From positions 372,001 through 436,000 of the forward strand of contig JABVXU010000012.1 in the NCBI GenBank assembly GCA_013365365.1: a DNA stretch of 64,000 bases, given 5' to 3'. The DNA is from Cruorifilaria tuberocauda. Taxonomy: Eukaryota; Nematoda; Chromadorea; Rhabditida; Onchocercidae. Position numbers and translations under genes: made by a program. Below are positions 1-12,323 of the stretch, in pieces (the first letter of the stretch is position 1; every line of letters begins with the position of its first letter). The notes beneath the pieces are model-generated. The model worked only from the letters and a program-made list of their open reading frames with translations. It had not been told where the DNA came from and did no database searches.

Positions 1-254
1 TAATTTCATACATAGGAATTTGTAGCTTTTTTCAGTGTTCTCCAAATGAGGAGTGTAATATCTTACTATGGGGACTGTTTTTATAGTCGCCAGTTCGTTC
101 ACTAATATTATTTTTGAGATTTCCAAAAAGTTCACCATATAATTTGTGAAATTTCCTCTTTGACAGCATTTTATCTGTGGGAATTTTCTCCTGTTTTACG
201 TCGTCATCCTAGTGGCTGAACATCCTTTAAGAATATGTCCTAGATATTTTCTAG

Positions 255-3200
255 GTATATCGGGAAGTATCGATATGTAGTTTATACTGGTGACATAGAT
301 GTAACAGCTCGAAAAATCTTGCAAAAAGCGAAGGATCACTTCGACATAGAAGTTATTGATACTAATTTGCAGTTCATTTATCTTCGGTATTTCTTTTTAC
401 AATAATAGTACATAAAGCAAGAGTTAAATTTAATGGAAATTATTATAACCTTTGGATTAATTACAGTTTTAACCACCGTGTTATAAGTCCTCTGTACTTC
501 AATCACATTTAATCAAATGTTTTCCAGTTAATTATAGTTCTTCTCCAAAGTCAAACGGAAAATTAAAGAAATGAACAATGAAATTTATAATTTCACATTT
601 ATTATTTAATTTGGGAAAAAAGGTCTAATTTTTGCTTTTCCATTTATAGTACACGACCTTGGTTAGAATCAAGCAATTACCCACATTTGACACTGCTGCT
701 TCAAAATTTGGCCGGTTTCCTCGTTGGTGTCGAGGCATTGTGCCGATATAGCCCTCATATTTTCATCGACACAATGGGTTATCCTTTTACTCTACCACTA
801 TTCAGGTTGGCACCAACCGTTATCGTAGTTCGATAAGTATTTTTTTTCCTTTTATTGTTCAGGAAAAAATGAGTAAAAGTATTTTAAAATTTAAAACATA
901 AATCAGAGGAAGGATAACATTGGAGATAAGATTAGCATATGTTACCTTATAGAGACAAAAGTTTCATGTTCGGATGGGATAACAGAAAATGCCATGTTAT
1001 ATTGTTTAAAAAAATTTTGATTATTTTAAATCAAGCAAATTTTGTTAATTTGATAGTATTTTCTTCTTTTGATTTGGAAAAAAATGTTATTGTATAATGC
1101 TTTAGCAAGAACAAATACTAAGCAGATGTGGTCTGTATCTTACAGGTGGCTGGCTGGATGCAATGTTGCTTGCTATGTGCACTACCCCGTCATTTCACGT
1201 GGTTAATTTTACTTTCATTTGTATTGCCTTATTGCCTTCTAATATGCTTTGTTTTGGTGTTAAATATCTCATTTAGAAATGATAAAATTGGTGGAATCAG
1301 CAGAGCCGTCTTATAACAATGCACAATGGATAGCGAAAAATCGATTCTTTACCTATTTTAAATTGGTGTATTACCGCATATTTGCCATATTCTACTTCTT
1401 CAGTGGTATTTGCAGTGAAGTTGTTATGGTGAATAGCACGTAAGTACTTAGTTTTTGATTCCAGGCTGTTGATTATTTTTACTAGTTACTTAAGCAGTTT
1501 AAATGTTATTGCGTAGAATACACAGAAGGACTAACCGATTAATGTATCATCCAAAATTATCTGAAATTAAATGTTAGAGGTGAATCAAATAGGGATAGGT
1601 ATATTACTAACTTATTAAACAAATTAGTTTACTGATTTAGAAAATTGTTGCGTTGTAATTGTTTACTAATTTTCTTATACATTAGAAAACAATTTGTGCG
1701 TTTCAGACTGACTAATCATGCTTTTACCGCCTCGGAATCAGATATTTATTTGTCTGGCACTTGAAATTGTGGATTTTTTCTTGAATTTTTATTGCTGACA
1801 ATTTTAAAATTTCAGTTGGACTCGTGATCATATTGTGGCATTGTGGGGTGCTGATGATCGTACATACCTCGTCTATCCGCCGTGTAATGTTGACAGTCTG
1901 CTCAGGTTCTTTTCTTGCTATCTCTTAAAGCCAAGAAGTGGAAGATTGAAAGTATTATATCATGAATCATATAATTTTGTATGATATTCATCAGAAAAAC
2001 AGCATTGTTTGGAAAACTTAACTGATGATATTTTTCCAGGATCAATTCCAGAGCAGAAGAATTGCTAAGAGAAGAGCGACGAGTGCAGGTGTTATCAGTT
2101 GGACAAATAAGACCTGAGAAAAATCATCGATTGCAGATTTGTTTCTTGGCTGAATTGAAGAAACGGTTATTGAAAGAAAATGTAAACTACAAGGCAAGTT
2201 TTCCATGTTACTTTAATCTTATTTCATTAATTGTCACCGCTAACATAAAAAATAGGTCTTGAAGGAGTAAATGATTTTATGAATTTTCCATTGATTCTAT
2301 AATTTTTTTCCAGAGATGATTTTTATTTTAAAAAGAATGGAAGTAAGTAACAAAATCTGATTATGAAATTATTATAGATTCGATTGGTTATATGTGGCGG
2401 ATGTCGTAATATGGCCGATGTTGAACGTGCCAAAGATTTGCAGTTGTATGCAGAAGATATGGGCCTTAGCAGTGATGATCTAGAATGGGCACTTAATGCA
2501 TCTTTTGATAAAATAGCAGCACTGCTTGAAGTAATTGAACTTATCTAATGTTTAAATAAATGAATACAAGATTCATTATATATCAATTTAAAATTAAGGA
2601 ATCACTGATCGGTATCCACACAATGCAAAATGAACATTTCGGCATATCAGTTGTAGAGGGTGTCGCTGCTGGCCAAATTATGATCGCTCACAATTCAGGT
2701 GACTTAGTCTTTCGTGTTCTTTTTCACTAAGAATCAAAAATTCTGATTAATGCAAGATAGCTAGGATTTATAGGTGGGCCTAAGCTGGATATATTGAATG
2801 CAGATGCTGTCGGAAGCAAAACTTTGCTTGGTCTGTTGGCAACTAGTGTGCACGGTAAGTTTTTCCTTCAAAATTTATTTAAGCTTTTGAAGAAATGAAT
2901 GAGAAAAGTATGTTCCAAAATTGCAAAATTGTTTTAAAAGAAATAGTGGGTTGTATTAGTTGAATTTCTTATAGCATTACATCTAAGTTTATAGTTTTTC
3001 ATTCTGATGCATCTATTTTCATACCGGACTTGATATAAAACTGGAAAGTACAATTTATAATAAAATATTATTGCTAAGCATCTGTTAAAAGGCAAATGAT
3101 AAGAAATAAAATTAAACGAATATGGAAGAAATTTCTGTGCTGTACGATCCATAATTTAATTTGTCTCTAAATTTTGTCCATTTTCAGATTTTGTTGATAG

Positions 3201-3345
3201 TGCTCTGGAAGTAATACGAATGAGTCCGGGGCAACGCAATTCAATACGTGATGTTGCGCGCTGTTCGGTTAATCGTTTTGCTGAAAAAAATTTTGAGAAA
3301 GAATGGAATTCTGCAATCGAAAAATTACTACCTGCTTTTGACTAA
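255..3345 (+). CDS. alg-11: GDP-Man:Man3GlcNAc2-PP-dolichol alpha-1,2-mannosyltransferase (ALG11), 5' end outside window
   Basis: Adds the fourth and fifth mannoses to the dolichol-linked N-glycan precursor on the cytosolic face of the ER. Exons seen: 255-386, 650-805, 1146-1201, 1277-1439, 1816-1905, 2040-2193, 2378-2530, 2599-2698, 2774-2854, 3188-3345, all phase-consistent. Landmarks in order are [73 protein letters not shown] and the GT4 EX7E motif in [15 protein letters not shown], then AHNSGGPKLDI, all typical of ALG11. The N-terminal membrane anchor and the first glycine-rich loop are missing because earlier exons lie left of the window. Intron 6 uses a GC donor at 2194. The frame is intact to TAA at 3343. 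Identity is secure; exact exon ends are inferred. Confidence 0.95.
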
Positions 3346-5121
3346 AAACATCATTCACTTTATTAGATGTTTCTTTTTTTATTTTATCGAACTAGACGGT
3401 ATTCAACATCTCTATTTTCTATATTTCTCTCAATTTCTTCTTTCTCTTCACCATGTATCAGCACTGCTCTAAATCTTTTGTCATTGTAGTTGAACAGGCA
3501 AAAATCTTATCGCGCCTTTTACTGCTATAAAACATTGCTTATTGAAAATTTCGCCTTATTATCATTTCACTGCTTTTTTCAGAGGTTAGAATCTGTTTAT
3601 GTTGGTTAGGATTGAACATGTTTGTCGAAACAGTATTAACTAAAATTTTAGGAAAAGGTAGGATAGGAAGTCAGAAGATGATGTTCCTTGACATTGCATT
3701 TGTCTTTTTTCTAATAGCTTCATATCCTTTCATAGCCTATTTACGAGTCAGTCAGTTCTGTATGTACACGCTTTTGTTCACTTTTTATTCTATCATTTCT
3801 TTTTCAGCTTTTTTTAATAGCAAATTATCAGGTTGGTTCAATTTGAATGAGTTTTATGAATAGGCTGTAATGGAATTAGCTTTTTTATATAGTTTGCAAA
3901 GATTTTTCTAAGATTGTGGTAATTTTACAGTGCAATCGTAGTGTCGGGAATCCTATTTCTGTGGCGTCAAGAAGAGGACAGTTAGTGCTCAGAAACAAAG
4001 AAAAAAAAATGGAACATCGTAATTATTATCTTTTTCATTTAGATACATCTTTCATTTTCAAATGAACGTTTCCTTTTGTGATTTGTGCACTGAATCGTAG
4101 CGAGGGTTTTAGATATTGCATGGATTATATCAGTGGTAAAATTATTTTCCCATTATTCCACCTGAAATCTAGCGCATGTATATCACTACAGAGACCGCAA
4201 GATTTACTTGTTTCAACTTCCAATCAAGGCTTTAATCATATTTGTGCTATAATAGTCGTAAATGTTATAAATTTTGTGTTTCCGTATATATATATCCATG
4301 TTTATTTTTTAGAAGCAGAAATTATAAATCGAAATTAACTTGTGAGAAGACAACGAATTAGATTGTACAAGCATACAGATTTGACGTTTATAATTTTTTA
4401 CTTTTTTATTTTTGAAAACTGTATTCTTTTGATCAGATTTTCATTTTGATGATAGTGAGAATTTATTTATTGTGGCGTGCATGTCCAATTTGTAATGGAA
4501 AGTGATATCATAAATGTTTTAATTTATGATTCTTGTATATTAATTTTTACGTGCTTTCTAACCTGCTATATATTTTTTTTTTGAAAATACAAATTGACAA
4601 GTTACAATTCCGAATGATTTGGCAAAGTGATCTGATTGACATGCTGATTTTTTTCTATAAGTAGTTACCTGTTATTTTCCAACCATCTGGAATTCAGTAT
4701 TATTTATTGGCAGAAACAGCATTTTCTCAAAAGAAATTTCCATTTTGTTTTAGGAGATGATTTTCGCTCGGTAAGAATCACGAAAAGTATGTGATTTTCG
4801 GATGTTAATAAGTGAGAAGTTTGGATTAATGAAAAAATTCTTTGTAAATAAATTTTTGATTACTGTAATGTTCCCAAAGATTTAAAATTCCGTCTATGTA
4901 GTTTTCCGTTCATTGACGCTGAGAAAAAGTCGGAGTTATCCTCACATTCTTCAGCTAATTGGTTGCAGCCGTTATAGGTTTTCATTTTGCTCTCTGCTTC
5001 CTTTCATAGTTTTCACCTGTCTTTGCAGAATTAGATTTTTTAGCCCTTATCAATGTGGAACAATCACTGAATTTAGAGAGGCTGAGCGTGGGCACGTGCA
5101 TATTATCGAGACTTTTGTCTA
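3346..5121. other. Intergenic stretch, ALG11 to YKT6
   Basis: Very AT-rich with homopolymer runs. Small open frames such as 3612-3863 are hydrophobic and T-rich, as chance frames are in this base composition. I see no exon series, RNA gene or repeat here. It should contain the ALG11 3' UTR and the YKT6 promoter. Confidence 0.5.
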
Positions 5122-5122
5122 G
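5112..5122 (+). promoter_or_regulatory. Candidate spliced-leader acceptor for YKT6
   Basis: A pyrimidine-rich tract ending in AG (cttttgtctag) lies 14 bases before the YKT6 ATG with no open exon upstream. This is where a nematode trans-splice site is expected. It could instead be a cis acceptor from an upstream non-coding exon. Confidence 0.4.
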
Positions 5123-5136
5123 ATTCTGGGCTACCG

Positions 5137-7156
5137 ATGAAGATTTTTTCAGTCCAAGTGCTTCATAAAGGCCCTGATGGTAGGGCAAAAGCTCTCAAAT
5201 CTGCTCATGATTTGAGCAGTTTCAGTTTCTTCCAGCGAAGTTCCGTTCAGGTTGGTTGACCAACTATTAATTTGTTTTGTCGGAATAATATGATCACTGA
5301 TGTATCATTCCCCAGCCCTTTCAAAACATGACTAGAAATAGAAAATAATAGCAAAATTAAAGCAATAATAGGATATGGAATTTTTCACCAATTGAGATGA
5401 TGTGAATTAGATTATAGAAACTTTTTTACGTGAGAGTGTTTATTTACTTTCTCGAATATAATAATGTAAATTGATTTTAGGAATTCATGATTTTTACGGG
5501 AAAGTTGCTAGTTGAACGTTCTGCCTTGTCAAGTCGAGGTTCTGTGAAAGAAAATGAATATTTTTGTCATGTGTAAGAAATATGTGTCATTTCTATTTTC
5601 CATGTACATTTTCTATATCTTTGGATTCTGCATCTCGTATTTAGAGATTTTATTATCACAAAGAGCTTAGATTTTGTTCGCAACAAAAATTCCGCATTAT
5701 ACATAATTCTTTTCTCTATAACAGATGAAGAAAATTTCATCTTATAGTCTTTTAATCTTCAGATTCGTACGTCAAGATGGATTATCGGGCATTTGTATAA
5801 CGGATGCAGAATATCAGCAGCGTGTCGCATTCACCATGTTACGCCGAATCTTGGACGATTTTGCAGCTAAAGTCCCATCAGTGCAATGGGTTTGTTTAAT
5901 TTTTTTCTTTTAATCCCATTGTTTTCTGTTCCAGTTCTTTTCTAATTAAATCAGAAAGAAATCCATGGACCTGGATTCTTTAGGTAAGAATCGAAAAGGA
6001 CTGAAAAAAATATTGGATAATCGATGTGAATGTGTAATTTCTGGTGTCTGGCCTCGAATCAAACAAATGTAGAAATGTTTGTGAAGAAACAAAACAGTCA
6101 ATTTAAAGTTTATTATTAGCTTCCATCCGAATTTTTGGTTTTGACAGGTCAGTAGATATAGTTTCGGATGTAATCATTTAACCGAAGTTTTGTGAGTATA
6201 ATTTGTAAAACGATTTAGTAGCAGCAATTTAATTTTCATACGGCAAAAAATATCAGCAAAATATAAATAATCAGACAAACGAATAATTATTTATAGTAGA
6301 ATTAACAGATGATTTTAAATCATTTTGATTATAATTTTTAATAACACTTTGGAAAGAGAAAACGGAAAATTTTGCCTTGCTAGTAAATTTTGTCCGTCGA
6401 TTAATAAGACTTAAATTGCCTATTAGAAGATCCTCATTCATATCGGCTTCAATTGGACAATAACTTTCGTATGGTTCTCTATTAATTAACTGCCGACACC
6501 ATCTGATAAAATTGCACTTAAGAGAAGAATGAACTAAAGTTTAAGACACTTAAAAATATGGCCGGGAAATTTTGGAAATTAAAGATAATAATATTGATTT
6601 ACTCATCTTTCCACTAAAATTTTAGAAATGATATCTGCAGTTATCGGAAATTCATGCTAATTGCTTATTTCGTATGCTTCATTCAATGAAAAATGGTGTA
6701 TAATTTTCAGGCACAGATAAAAACTGAGAAAGATTGCACCTACACAGGCCTGTCCGAGCTATTGATAAAATGGCAAAATCCTCGTGAAGCGGATGCAATG
6801 ACGCGAGTTCAGGTCATCAATGAATTTCTTTTATTTTGCATTTATAATAAAAAAGTTCTAATTAAAATATTTGGAATTATCTCTGGTAGTTTTCTTGTTC
6901 CTTAATATTTCCGTTATGCAACAGAAGAATTTCTCCCCAACAATTCTTTTTTGCCTTTCACTATCTTAAAATGTAGGTACATTTTCAGGAAGAAGTAGAA
7001 GAGACGAAAGTAGTACTACATAATACGATACAGTCAGTACTGGAGCGTGGTGAGAAGCTCGATGATTTAATCGCTGCTAGTGAAGGCCTCTCTAATCAGA
7101 GTAAATTATTTTATACCCAAGCAAGAAAGATGAATAAATGCTGTAGCTGGACCTGA
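5137..7156 (+). CDS. ykt-6: R-SNARE YKT6 (longin SNARE)
   Basis: A prenylated and palmitoylated R-SNARE for ER-Golgi, endosomal and autophagosomal fusion. Five exons: 5137-5250, 5481-5572, 5763-5889, 6711-6812, 6989-7156, encoding 200 residues (human YKT6 has 198). The N-terminal longin domain (about 1-135) carries SSFSFFQRSSVQEFM and the ITDAEYQQRVAFTML strand/helix. The linker has WQNPREADAMTRVQ. The SNARE motif follows with the zero-layer arginine in VLERGEKLDDL. The C-terminus is CCSWT: an upstream palmitoylation-type cysteine followed by a CaaX box, matching the family's dual-cysteine end. The start is set by the conserved opening MKIFSVQVL. The frame is intact. Confidence 0.96.
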
Positions 7157-9111
7157 ATGCTCTTATATTTCAGATGTTTACTGTTTTGTTTTGATATGTA
7201 TTGCTTTTTAAATTGATTCAATCTATGTCTTATAGTCTTTTTTATAATGTCTTTAAAGATCCCCGGTATTGTTTCCTTTCACCTCTGCACATCATTTGAT
7301 ACTAAGTTATCATTAAATTGCGCATAAACATTATGACATAGATTTACATTAACAAGCGTCACAATATTCCATTTAATTCGCTTATTAATGACTAGAACAG
7401 TTATTCAATAAATAGAATGTTAAAATCGTTTGTTGTTTTTTTCTCTTGAGCTTTTTTTAATAATTTTAATTTCCTGAAATTCGCATTGGCCTTATTGCCA
7501 CATGCTATTGAGCTGAGCAAGAGAATATTTGCTTCTCTAATTTTCCTATCATTGCTACGAATTTTTCTGTTCATGTTATTTTTATTTTGGTTTTTTCTTT
7601 CCAATCTTTCAAATTTCGTTTTTTGCTTGCGCTGGAAATTCTCGTATGAGAAATTTTAATGAAGTTTTGGGTTATTTTATACTCTATGAATCCATTTTTG
7701 AAAATGACAATTTTTGCATTTTTCAATTGGTCCTTTGTTCCTATTTTTGTCCGTCAAGCCTATTCAGATTAATGAGAGTGATGTGGCAATCATTAGAATT
7801 GATAGGTAAGTAGAACTGATGGTGTGAGAGCTATTTGCGAATGTGAATTTTATGATAATAAATTTTTTCATCGTTGCCAGGAGAATTTATCGATATTTGT
7901 CAGAAATTGAATTTCCATCTTGTAATTTTTTAATGTTTGATAATGTTGATGTAACATTCTAGTTACATTGATTTACATATATATCACCATTAATTAAATT
8001 ACTGCATGTAGATATTGGTTTCGGTCTGTCTAAAATTTGAATTAAAAGTATGGGCGAATTAATACAAAATAAGCTCTTGAACCACGGTATCTCATATCGC
8101 TGTATTGCTTGAAATTTTAACTCTTCTTCTATGATAACGAAATAATCTTATCAAAAGATTAATCAAGGTAATTAATCTCAGCTTCATGAAAATATTTGAT
8201 GGTATCTTAGAAAACCATTTAGGAATCAGATGAATAACATTATTGTGGAAATGTTGACAAACTGGGAAACTTGATAAAATTTTAGAAATTTAATAACTGC
8301 AAATTAATATGGATAGTATAAGAATGTAGTAGATCTCAGCGTGGAAAACATTTTCCTACGAAGCATGGGTATCCGGATGAGTGCTTTTTCAAATTTTGAA
8401 TTTTGGTGAGATGGGGATTCAAAAGGATATTTTCAGATCTTGCAATTCTATAATTATTTTGGATGGTGGAAATGATAAAGTGATGGCTGCTGCAGTCCTT
8501 TCAAAATCATCGATTACTGTTCACTTTCTTACTTTCCACAGTTCCTCTCGAACCAAATCCCGATTCTGCGGAATTGTAACAACCTTTACACATTGGATTC
8601 CACCATTCGTTGCATGCGACTCGCTTGGTTCGCCTGATTCGAAAATATGTTGAGGAATTGAGAGGAGGTAGTTTGGAGGTAGTCTGAAAGTTCTTCCCAT
8701 TCTTCCGTGTGACCTCTCACCTCTTTAACAATGTATTTTGTGCAGTGGGAAAATAAACAAATAGATTTCTACATCGTTCATATTATCGGAATGTTGACGT
8801 TTCTTGGATTGAGGAAGAAGAGGTGGAAGAAATGAAAGAGGACCTGAGGTGCTATTTATTTTGATGGCTGAGAAGCAGGGCAAAGCTGAGGTAAGGGAGA
8901 TAAGAGTAGTATGTAAATCAGCAGTATTTGTGTATTGGTAAACTTCTTCAATTTCCTTTCTTCTTAATGATTTGTGATCATTTGCTTACACGTTTCCACA
9001 TTCCTTGCATTTTTGCTATAATTCAAGAGCGAAATCGGTTGATGATCTCACGTTTAGGAAAGTACGGTCATTATTCAGTAAATTTTTCTGAAAGCTTTTT
9101 CTTTCTGGATA
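7157..9111. other. Intergenic stretch, YKT6 to NMT
   Basis: Mostly AT-rich with no convincing exon. From about 8440 to 8900 the composition is less AT-rich. This part carries an exact copy of a 34-bp segment of NMT exon 1 (see the repeat entries). The region should contain the NMT promoter. Confidence 0.5.
8459..8492 (+). repeat. 34-bp exact copy of NMT exon 1 segment (upstream copy)
   Basis: These 34 bases are identical to 9142-9175 in NMT exon 1, which encode the residues [11 protein letters not shown]. Similarity stops abruptly on both sides. The upstream copy is not in a recognisable gene. Confidence 0.9.
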
Positions 9112-12100
9112 ATGGAGGAACTACGGGGAGGAAACGAGAAATTGGATGGTGGAAATGATAAAGTGATGGCTGCTGGTGATTCGAAGACAGTGCAACATTA
9201 TGGTGAGGAGAACAGCGATGGTGATACTCAAAATACGGTGGGTCGGAATAGTCCGACCGCAGTGATCGATCTCAAAGAACTCACTGAATCTGCTCTCATG
9301 AAGAAATTTGAGGTGACAATTTTTATTTGATTAGAATGATTTGAAATTGAAAAAGCAGAAATCAAAAATAACAAATTAAGCAAAAATTTTATGGTGACAT
9401 TAAACACAAGCTGGAAATTTGTAGTTGCATTTACTATTTTCATTTATCTAGAAACTGTTGACTATTTATTGACTCCTATTTTTTAATTACTTGCAGATGT
9501 TGACGGTTGGTGGAACATCGGCTGCTAAACACATCACCGAAGCGCAGCGTCATAAATATCTTTTTTGGGACACACAACCGGTTCCAAAAATGAGTAAGCT
9601 TATTAAGAATTTTGTTTCATGGGACCTGTTTAAACAGTGAGAAATTTGTATAGATTTTGAAATTTTGGTTAAAAAGCTTTTATATTAATTTACAGATGAA
9701 ATGGTGACGGAAAATAGGGCTATCGAACCTCCGTTGGATATCTCAGAAGTACGTGAAGAGCCATTCTCATTACCAGATCCATTTTGTTGGTGCGATGTTG
9801 AAATCAATAGTGTAAAGGAGCTTACCGAATTGTACACATTATTGACAGAGAATTATGTGGAAGATGATGATAACATGTTCCGATTTGATTATAGCCCACA
9901 ATTTTTGCTTTGGTTTGCAAACTTTTTTCCTGTAGCATTCTAACAATAAAAATAGTTAAAGATCATTATCATTCATTACTTGTTATAAGCCATGAAAATG
10001 ACTTGAATAGCTATAAGTCTAAATAAAACGAATGTTTATGTTCAGCAATTATACTTTAATATTCTAACATTATGATATACGTTCTCATCATGAGATAATA
10101 GAGATCTCTAAAAGAGGTTTAAACTTGTTTATTAAAGGATTTTATGTATATGTAGCAACAACAAAGATAACTTGTTTTTCTAACCATAAGCAATATTCTA
10201 TGGTACATGTCTTACAGCAAATCAAACTACTTTATATTTTAAGGAAATTTCAGGGCTCTGAAAGCTCCAGGGTGGATGAAGAAATGGCATTGCGGTGTTC
10301 GAGCAAAAGCAAGTGGAAAATTGATTGCTTTTATTTCTGCTATACCTTCAGTTATACGGGTTTATAATAAAGTGGGTTCACTTTATTCTATTTTATTGCC
10401 AATAAGTGATCGGTATCAGCTAATTTAATATTCTTTCTTTATTATTATTTGAATATGTATGAGCGATAAATATTAGGAAGCTTACGAAATAGTGCACTAT
10501 ACCTTTACATGACATACCTGCAGAATGACTATATATTTATATATCACATGATACATTTTAAAACAAAGTAATCTTTATAATTCACATATTTGCAAAGACT
10601 TACTTTTTAGTTATTGACAGTGTACTGTCATTTCTTCCGTGCTTCTTTTATTAAGCCTTATCCAAAAAATCATTTTAGAAAATTAAAATGGTAGAAATTA
10701 ATTTTCTTTGCGTGCATAAGAAACTTCGCTCAAAAAGGGTAGCACCAGTATTGATTCGTGAAATCACTCGCCGTGTGAACCGAGAAGGTATTTTTCAAGC
10801 GGCATTTACAGCTGGTGTCGTCTTACCGAAACCCATTGCAACATGCAGGTATTGTATTTTTGGTGGTGCAGTTGTCGGTCTGCTTTATTTTAATTTTTTC
10901 TTTAGAACATTCTCTACGTGAATAAGGTTTAAAAGATATATATTAATAAAGTTTAAATGCAAAAAACTGAATCAAAGTCTAAAAGTTAATGATTTCAAGA
11001 TACTGGCATCGATCGCTGAATCCAAAAAAACTTATTGAAGTAAAGTTTTCACATCTTTCCCGAAAAATGACGATGCAGAGAACGCTGAAGTTGTATAAAC
11101 TTCCGGAGGTATGTTTTAAAATAATCATGAGCTTTCTTATATGCAAATTATATTAATGATTATGAAAGCAAATTAATTCCTGCTTTCAGTAATATTGAGT
11201 GAGCAATAAAAATTAAAAATATTTTTATGGGATCGAAAGTCAATGTTAATTAAATTACGTTAAGATCCCGAAACTGTTAACGTCAACCTGTTATTTTGTC
11301 AAATATTGTTGTTTCAGCAACCCAAGACGGCAAACTTGATGCCGATGAGGAAATGTCATATTGATGGTGCGTACAGCTTGCTGCAATGTTATCTAAAGAA
11401 ATTTGACTTGTCTCCTGAATTTACTCGAGCTGATTTCGAGCATTTCTTTATGCCTCGTGAGGATGTCATCTACAGTTACGTTGCATTGGTTCGTTTATTT
11501 GTATACTATCATTTCTGCTATTTTATTTAGGAATTATTCAAGTTGTGATAAACTTTTTCTTTTTATTGACATGAACTTTTATTTTATTTTTTATCGTAGA
11601 CTTTTCTTCTCTTTTTTTTGAAGTTTTATAATTAAAAATTTAAATCAAATCAGAATTTGTATAGATTGCAGAGATCTATATAATTCGCGGAGAATAACGT
11701 GGTACTCCATGCATTAAAAATTTACAGAATGAAGATGATAAGAAAGTAACCGATTTGATTAGCTTTTACTCCTTGCCTTCATCGGTCATGCATCATCCGC
11801 AGTATAAGTCAATTCGTGCAGCATATTCATTCTACAATGTTGCCACCTCAGTAACTCTCAAACAGCTCATCAATGATGCTCTTATTCTTGCACGAAATGT
11901 ACGGTTATTGAATTATCAATTGACATCGATTGTTACATCTGAAATGCTAAACGCAATTTTGAGATTTGATTGCTCACTTTTTTACTCACTCTATAGAAAA
12001 AAACCAACTATTTGTTAAGAAAGTTAATATCAATAAATAATCATTTTGTATGCAGTAATGCAAGCAGCAAAACATTATTGCATTGAAGTATCAGCATTTC

Positions 12101-12323
12101 TGATATTTTCGTTGGTCCTGCAATTGTAAATTGAATTTGGAAAATAATTTTCTGAATTTTATAGTGTGGGTTTGATGTATTCAACGCACTTGATCTCATG
12201 GACAACAAAGAAATATTGGAAGATCTCAAGTTTGGTATTGGTGATGGGAATTTACAATATTATCTATACAACTGGAAATGTCCTGATATTGCACCAGAAA
12301 AGATTGGTCTTGTGCTGCAATAA
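9112..12323 (+). CDS. nmt-1: Glycylpeptide N-tetradecanoyltransferase (N-myristoyltransferase)
   Basis: Transfers myristate from myristoyl-CoA to N-terminal glycines of proteins in the cytosol and at ribosomes. Nine exons: 9112-9312, 9497-9593, 9696-9912, 10254-10371, 10679-10848, 11000-11108, 11318-11488, 11728-11898, 12165-12323, encoding 470 residues. After a variable acidic leader (about 1-65) the conserved core runs [14 protein letters not shown], the [12 protein letters not shown] segment, then the acyl-CoA signature [32 protein letters not shown] and [10 protein letters not shown]. It ends with [26 protein letters not shown] and the terminal LVLQ, whose C-terminal carboxylate is the catalytic base in this family. 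The start is the first ATG of a long open first exon; the leader is not conserved, so the exact start is inferred. NMT is an established drug target in eukaryotic parasites. Confidence 0.96.
9142..9175 (+). repeat. 34-bp repeat inside NMT exon 1 (coding copy)
   Basis: Identical to 8459-8492, about 680 bp upstream. Here it lies in the variable N-terminal leader of NMT, outside the catalytic fold. Confidence 0.9.
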
